DNA of 64,000 nucleotides, taken from positions 26,288,669-26,352,668 of the forward strand of contig CM055886.1 of NCBI GenBank assembly GCA_029582165.1, in the 5' to 3' direction. Position 1 is the first letter of the stretch, and every line of letters starts with the position of its first letter. Below, in pieces: positions 58,161 through 64,000 of the stretch. The position numbers were made by a program, and so were the translations under genes. The notes under the pieces are model-generated. The model was not told the origin of the DNA, made no database searches, and saw only the letters and a program-made list of their open reading frames with translations. The stretch is from Portulaca oleracea (Eukaryota; Streptophyta; Magnoliopsida; Caryophyllales; Portulacaceae).

Positions 58161-59640
58161 TGCCTCCTCAATTTTTAGGGACGGATGCATAATAACAGAT
58201 TAGAGTTTATGAACAAGAATCATGTAACAAGAATAGATTTAGTAAAGATATCAGCTAGTTGAAGCTGAGTTGGAATGTACCCAATGACTAAATCACCATG
58301 GGAAACCCGTTCGAGAACAAAGTGCCACCTTGATGTGTTTGCTACGATTATGAAGAACCGGGTTGGCAACATTGTAAGTAGATGAGGTAATGGCACATTG
58401 AACCGTAGCAGGTTTAGAGAGAATATCCAGTTCTGCTAAGAGATATTGTAACCACAAGGTTTCTGCGACAGTGTTTGTAACGGCACGATATTCAGCTTTT
58501 GTGGAAGATTTAGACACCGCAGGTTGCTTCTTGGACCACCAATAGACAACATTAGAACCCAGAAAAATGGCATAACCGGGTGTTGTCGTATAGTGTCTGA
58601 ACAGTTAGGCCAGTCAACGTTAAAGTATGCAAGAACAACATCTAGAGAGGCAACCCGCATAAGAAGCAATCCATGGTTGATAGTACCCTGTAAATAACGA
58701 TAAATGTGTTGCACAACCACAAGGTGAGTAGTACGAGGACTTGAGGAGCATTCATGAACTGAGAGACAACATTAACAATATAGGCTATGTTTGGCATGTT
58801 AAGTGTCTAATATTGCAATGCGCCAATGATGCTCCTATAAAGGGAAGAATCATGGAGTAATTCTCCATCCATAAGTGGTAACGATGAGCGAGTTGGTAAA
58901 GGAGTGCTGATGGGTTTAAAGAATTTAAGGTTAAATCGCTGAAGAAGCTCATGGATATATTTGGTTTGGCTCAAAAACAGGGTGTCAGGAGTCTGGAGGA
59001 CTTGAACCGCAAGGAATTAATGGAGATCAACAAGGTCCTTAATTCATAGGAAATTGAGTGGAAAAAAGATGACTAATGTGAAAAGGTAGGGTAGAGGAGT
59101 TGTCGACGAAAATGATGTCGTGGGCATATACAAGTAAGATTAAAGTTATACCTGAATGTTGATAGATAAACATGGAAGTATCAGTCCGACTGCAAGTGAA
59201 CCCCAAGGAAAGAAAAAAGTTGTTGAACTTATAGAACCAAGCTTGGGGAGAGGGGAGGGGGGCTGTTTAAGACCGCACAAAGATTTGTTGAGCTTACAAA
59301 CATAGCAAGGACGATCAGGATCAACAAAGCTAGTAGGTAGAGTCATATACACTTCTTCTGTGAGATCACCATGAAGGAAGACATTCTTTACATCGAGTTG
59401 ACGAATGACCTAACCTCTAGAAAGAGCAATGGTGAGGAGAACACAAATAGTGGTGGGTTTCACCACTAGGCTAAAAGTGTCGTGATAGTCCAGAGCCTCT
59501 TGTTGTACAAAACCTCGAACAACAAGGCATACCTTATGTCTTTCAAGAGTACTATCAGAGTTAAACTTATTCTTGTAAACCCACTTACAAGATAACAGAT
59601 TCATGTTAGAGTTGTAAGGTACCAAGGTCTTCTTTGGTCT
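58161..59640 (-). pseudogene. Copia pol remnant: reverse transcriptase and RNase H
   Basis: On the minus strand from 59637: LLSCKWVYKNKFNSDSTLER, then [38 protein letters not shown] and [11 protein letters not shown] (RT N-terminal half). The middle of RT is badly decayed. HIYRYLQGTINHGLLL, SKSSTKAEYRAV and SKHIKVAL follow (RNase H). Several frames and stops. Integrase and gag are missing. With the LTR at 57992 it forms a 5'-truncated Copia tail. Confidence 0.82.
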
Positions 59641-59913
59641 TTCTGACTAGGGTGTCTTCTGAGATCTGTTTCATGAGCTCGTCAATCTGACGGTCGTTGG
59701 CCTGCTGGTCTCTAAGTATATATTTGATTTTATCTCGAGTGTGGTCAAGTTCGGTATTTGGTGCTTTGGCTAGGGACATGGTGGACGCTTGTTGCTCTTT
59801 GAGGGTCCATATATATGGTTCAACACTTTCAGAAGTTCGATTGATGTTTTGAAACCGTAACTAGACTCCCCATGAATCCGACCCTTGAGTTCAATTGAAT
59901 TGTCTGAGGTACG

Positions 59914-60300
59914 TTGCACCCAGATTATACCGAGCCATCTCTAAGGAAGTGCCATGGCTTGGAGGAGATAAAGGCTGCAAGTTACAATTCTAAGGCTCCC
60001 AACACTTGTAGACTGATCATGATCAAACAACCAAAACTTAGTCACAATGATGATGATGATGGTGATAATGATCATTATCTTCATCTCTATGATGAAGGAG
60101 TCGATGATTTCTTCGAGAACTATCACCCCCCAACTAATACTAGTAGAACTAAGATAGTGCTAACATTCTATTCAATTAATATAACTCATATTTTTCGACA
60201 AGGAAATAGAGCAGTTAACTTTTCAAATTATGGCATTCTATTCAGTCTTCAGTTATATGATATAGTAGCCCTTGCAGAGATTTTTCTAATACTAGTCTAG
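59914..60300 (+). CDS. Orphan ORF, 128 aa, acidic centre, unknown
   Basis: I do not recognise this ORF. It has HPDYTEPSLRKCHGLEEIKA, then a basic stretch with IMIKQPKLSHN, an Asp/His-rich run (DDDDGDNDHYLHLYDEGVDD, residues about 47-66), and an AT-rich C-terminus that looks non-coding. It could be the remnant of an exon of a transposon or host gene. No neighbour supports a role, and a chance ORF is quite possible. Confidence 0.2.
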   Translation: MHPDYTEPSLRKCHGLEEIKAASYNSKAPNTCRLIMIKQPKLSHNDDDDGDNDHYLHLYDEGVDDFFENYHPPTNTSRTKIVLTFYSINITHIFRQGNRAVNFSNYGILFSLQLYDIVALAEIFLILV

Positions 60301-60927
60301 CTAGTGCGTGCCACTTGCTAACTCGACAATTATAAATATAAGTTTTAATATACTAATATTAAATAAAAGTTTCCTACAAATGATAAAAATTAAATTTTAA
60401 TTTTAATTTAATTTAACTCAAAATTAAATTTAAGTTGATTAATGGTCATTTATTTGTTTATGGAAGAATACAACAGACATCTAGATTAATTAAATATAAT
60501 TAACTGGTATAAGACAAATATTTTTTTGACCTTTCCTAAAATATTTCATACAAATACAAGTCTATAATAGATAGCATTGTATTTAATGACTAATGGTTTA
60601 TACTACACATTGAAACTATGTAGCAAATAAATGAAAACATAGTTATATATGCTTTAGCTTTGGTACTATAGAAGCATGACATAATGACCTTTGTAATCAA
60701 ATCATATAACATACAAACTCTCATTTATGAATATAAAAAAAGGTTGTATTTCCTTGTACAATAAAACACTTATAATTTAAGGAAGACTATTAGAAAAAAT
60801 TAATGTTATTTACAGTTAATATATAATCATATCTATTGTTAAACAATTATCGATGTAACAACAGTATATAATTCAATTTTCCTATTCCTATATATCTTCA
60901 CATACTTATATAGGTAATTTTATATAT
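60301..60927. other. AT-rich stretch, no gene recognised
   Basis: Low-complexity A/T sequence without ORFs of note; it forms the left flank of the retroelement array. Confidence 0.4.
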
Positions 60928-61714
60928 TGTTAGGGTTTTAATTGATAAGAGCAACATAATCAGCGGAAGCGAAATATGAAGATGACTACTAGATATCGAG
61001 AAAAAATAAGTGCAAGATTAAAGGGGACAAGAATTTAACGTGGAAACCCAAATCGGGAAAAAACCACGGGCGGCACAAGCACAAACGAATCCACTATTGG
61101 TAGAGATTACAACGAACGATCTCACCCCGAGATCAACAGAAAGAGAGTATAACAACTCACATAAACTCTCACAACTTCTCTCACCAATGGGAATACGAAA
61201 TCTCAGAATATCTAAATACACCTCCTCCCACAGGAGGTGCCCCTGAAATTGGCCACACAAAACAAGGTGGACAAGACTCACTATTTATAAGGAAAACTCC
61301 CTATAAACCTACATTGACTCCCACTCCAATTAGATTTAAAATCTAATACAATTAGGAAACCTGACATAATAAGGAAATCTAATTAATATTCTAATACAAT
61401 TAGGAAACAACTAATTGTGAGATTAAGAAACTGAGTGATTTTAGGATACTTTGCTAACAATCTCCACCTTGGACTAAAATCAACGAAGGATCCAAAATTT
61501 CTTCATCGCCAACAAACCTCTAAAAGGTAGAACTGCGATGGGTAGACAAACCGCTGAAAAGGTCACAAACTGGATTCTTTAGAAATCTTCACAACCCCCA
61601 CATCTGATCTTGCCAATGAATTCTCGATATCCCCAAGCGAATTTTCTGAATGTAGTCTACTCATAACCGAAACCCTTACATGAAGCGCAACTCCACGAAA
61701 TTCGAACAACCATG

Positions 61715-61726
61715 GCTTTGATACCA
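61715..61726 (-). other. Primer binding site of the miniature element, first copy
   Basis: On the minus strand TGGTATCAAAGC lies two bases from the LTR end. It differs by one base from the usual Met-tRNA site TGGTATCAGAGC. The second internal part has the same site at 62932-62943. Confidence 0.75.
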
Positions 61727-62149
61727 CTTGTTAGGGTTTTTAATAAGAGCAGAATTGACCAGCGGAAGCGAAAATAAGAAGATGATTACTAGATATTGAG
61801 AAAAAATAAATGCAAGATTAAAGGGGACAAGAATTTAACGTGGAAACCCAAATCGGGAAAAGACCACGGGCGGCACAAGCACAAACGAATCCACTATTGG
61901 TAGAGATTACAACAAACGATCTCACCTCGAGATCAACAGAAAGAGAGTATAACAACTCACATAAACTCTCACAACTTCTCTCACCAATGGGAATACGAAA
62001 TCTCAGAATATCTTAATACACCTCCTCCCACAGGAGGTGCCCCCAAACTTGGCCACACCAAACAAGGCGAACTAGACCCACTATTTATAGGGAAAACTCC
62101 CTATAAACGTACTTTGACTCCCACTCCAATTAGATTTAGAATCTAATAC

Positions 62150-62441
62150 TGTAACACCCTAGGTATATGGTTAAGTGTGGCTTAAAAGGATTGAAATGAC
62201 TACTTATATCACCAAGGTGCACCTTCTTTTATGGTAGCTCATCCGTTGAGAACTCCTCAGTTAAGCGTGCTTGGCTGGGAGTAGTCTAAGGATGGGTGAC
62301 CTCCTGGGAAGTTTTCCCAGGCAGCGTGTGAGCGAAGACGAAACACGCTGGAAAGATTCGTGGTGATTTGTGGGGTCAGTCAACGATCCTTGAAGCAGTT
62401 ATTGGTAATGTTCGCGGCCCGGGAGGGGCCGGGGCGTTACA
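62150..62441 (+). mobile_element. Cassandra-type solo LTR inside the middle LTR
   Basis: 292 bp, TGTAACACCCT to GGGGCGTTACA, flanked by AATAC on both sides (62145-62149, 62442-62446). The 5S rRNA-like core lies at about 62238-62312 (AGTTAAGCGTGCTTGG, GGATGGGTGACCTCCTGGGA). The two neighbouring LTRs have the uninterrupted target (TCTAATACAATTAGGAAACC) near 61343 and 63360, so the insertion site is proven within the window. Confidence 0.95.
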
Positions 62442-62603
62442 AATACAATTAGGAAACCTAACATAATAAGGAAACCTAAATAATATCCTAATACAATTAG
62501 GAAACAAATAATTGTGGGATTAAGAGACTGGGTGATTTTAGGACACTTTCCTATTTTAGCACACTTTCCTAACAATCTCCACCTTGGACTAAAATCAACG
62601 AAA

Positions 62604-62807
62604 GATCCAAAATTTCTTCATCGCCAACGAACCTCTGAAAGGTAGAACTGCGATGGGTAGTCAAACCGCTGAACGGTCACAAACTGGATCCAACAGAAAT
62701 CTTCAGATCCAAAATTTCTTCATCGCCAACAAACCTCTAAAAGGTAGAACTGCGATGGGTAGACAAACCGCTGAAAAGGTCACAAGCTGGATTCTTTAGA
62801 AATCTTC
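62604..62807. repeat. 102 bp tandem duplication in the second internal part
   Basis: GATCCAAAATTTCTTCATCG starts at 62604 and again at 62706. The units differ at several sites. The first internal part has this segment only once, which explains the length difference (269 versus 371 bp). Confidence 0.85.
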
Positions 62808-63480
62808 ACAACCCCCACATCTGATCTTGCCAATGAATTCTCGATATCCCCAAGCGAATTTTCTGAATGTAGTCTACTCATAACCGAAACCCTTACATGA
62901 ACCCCAACTCCACGAAATTCGAACAACCATGGCTTTGATACCACTTGTTAGGGTTTTTTATAAGAGCAGAATTGACCAGCGGAAGCGAAAATAAGAAGAT
63001 GACTACTAGATATTGAGAAAAATAAATGCAAGATTAAAGGGGACACGAATTTAACGCGGAAACCCAAATCGGGAAAAGACCATGGGCAGCACAAGCACAA
63101 ACGAATCCACTATTGGTAGAGATTACAACAAACGATCTCACCTCGAGATCAACAGAAAGAGAGTATAACAACTCACATAAACTCTCACAACTTCTCTCAC
63201 CAATGGGAATACGAAATCTCAGAATATCTGAATACACCTCCTCCCACAGGAGGTACTCTCGAAATTGGCCACACAAAACAAGGTGAACAAGACTCACTAT
63301 TTATAGGGAAAACTCCCTATAAACCTACATTGACTCCCACTCCAATTAGATTTAAAATCTAATACAATTAGGAAACCTGACATAATAAGGAAACCTAATT
63401 AATATTCTAATACAATTAGGAAACAACTAATTGTGGGATCAAGAAACTGAGTGATTTTAGGACACTTTCCTAACATATAT

Positions 63481-63877
63481 AGTATCAATTAAACTTATCA
63501 CGATATATTTATCTTCATGTATTATAATCTCAATAACAAAAATTAAATTTACAATTAATCATAGCTAAGCATGTTCTTTTTGTTGAATAGGGTTTAAATA
63601 ATTCCAATATTCATTACCTTTGACATATCGCAAAGTTCTATCTTTATAAACCAAAAGTATGCTTAAAGAATTCAGATAAAATATCTATATACTATTACTA
63701 AATATTTAAACATCACAATATAATTAGTATATCATGTTAAGCATGGAATAAATTGAAATAAAGTAGCATTCAAATGTGGATTGCAATAATAGTACTAATA
63801 ACAACAACGACAAGGAAACAAAAGTGAAATGGGTAGATTTTAATGAGGTAGGTGATGAATAATATTGATTGGAAATC

Positions 63878-63926
<49 letters not shown>

Positions 63927-64000
63927 TTTAGGCATCACAATATAATTTGGATATCAAGTTAAAAGAGGAAATACATTAAAATAAAATAGTATTAAAATAC
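63481..64000. other. AT-rich right edge with (AAT)n microsatellite
   Basis: No gene recognised. A perfect AAT repeat of about 14 units lies at 63879-63922. Confidence 0.8.

Larger units (their letters stand above)
60928..63475 (-). mobile_element. Tandem miniature Copia-type retroelement, three LTRs
   Basis: Order on the plus strand: LTR 60928-61459, internal 61460-61728, LTR 61729-62574, internal 62575-62945, LTR 62946-63475. The whole is flanked by TATAT (60923-60927, 63476-63480). LTRs are about 530 bp without the Cassandra insert and begin TGTTAGG / end CCTAACA. Internal parts (269 and 371 bp) encode nothing, as in TRIM elements. On the minus strand each LTR is followed by TGGTATCAAAGCCATGG (Met-tRNA-type primer site) and each internal part ends in CCAAGGTGGAGAT (polypurine tract). 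Frames such as 61018-61281 and 63034-63297 are repeated LTR sequence, not genes. Confidence 0.9.

Noticed and set aside
62238..62312. 5S rRNA gene
   Set aside because: The 5S-like part is incomplete and embedded in an LTR with a target duplication, which is the Cassandra structure.
61018..63297. ORFs of 87 codons at 61,018-61,281 and 63,034-63,297 as a gene family
   Set aside because: They are the same stretch of the repeated LTR and include its primer-proximal non-coding sequence; no domain is visible.

Overview
The window is plant nuclear DNA, most likely from a eudicot. The evidence is an intron-containing plant-type ALG8 gene, two Cassandra-type 5S-bearing LTRs, a tRNA-Arg-primed Ty3/gypsy element of Tat/Ogre type, many MITEs and a Helitron, a nuclear tRNA-Ala gene, and a scrap of plastid 16S rDNA. 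The species cannot be fixed from the sequence. Only two host genes are well supported: ALG8 (minus strand, 1057-6164, four exons, predicted 528 aa) and tRNA-Ala(UGC) (minus strand, 29505-29577). Almost everything else recognisable is a transposable element or its remains.

Layout. 1-1056: AT-rich flank with a short direct repeat and a tRNA-like tract. 1057-6164: ALG8, with a 3.1 kb first intron that holds a decayed LINE tail. 6378-8466: a run of non-autonomous DNA elements. 8467-18398: a 9.9 kb minus-oriented Tat/Ogre-like element with two 1.58 kb LTRs, target-site duplication (TSD) AAAAC, a gag ORF and no visible pol. 18404-24505: unassigned DNA, a Cassandra solo LTR (20525-20806), a decayed LINE and a possible LTR remnant. 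24506-28991: a minus-oriented gag-only Copia element whose right LTR end is replaced by filler that includes plastid 16S rDNA.

29505-36820: tRNA-Ala, foldback elements, a 5'-truncated LINE with a clear TSD, a long hairpin, a rearranged Copia tail and another LINE tail. 36821-45150: mostly AT-rich DNA with a decayed Copia tail hit by a CACTA-type MITE that itself holds a Stowaway, then a small Helitron and two more MITEs. 45150-49965: a probable long gypsy LTR abutting a truncated Copia pol and its LTR. 49966-57100: microsatellites, degenerate tandem repeats, a second CACTA MITE and palindromes. 57130-59640: a LINE tail and a minus-strand Copia tail. 60928-63475: an LTR-internal-LTR-internal-LTR array of a miniature Copia-type retroelement, with a Cassandra LTR inside its middle LTR.

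How the parts relate. ALG8 is the only cellular pathway gene seen (N-glycan precursor assembly in the ER). The rest records nested insertion, LTR recombination and break repair. I see no convincing undescribed functional system. The most informative structures are the three-LTR array with its Cassandra insertion, the plastid filler replacing an LTR end, the CCGCGG-palindrome-rich LTRs, and the gag-only elements. Coordinates of splice sites, LTR ends and TSDs were read by eye.
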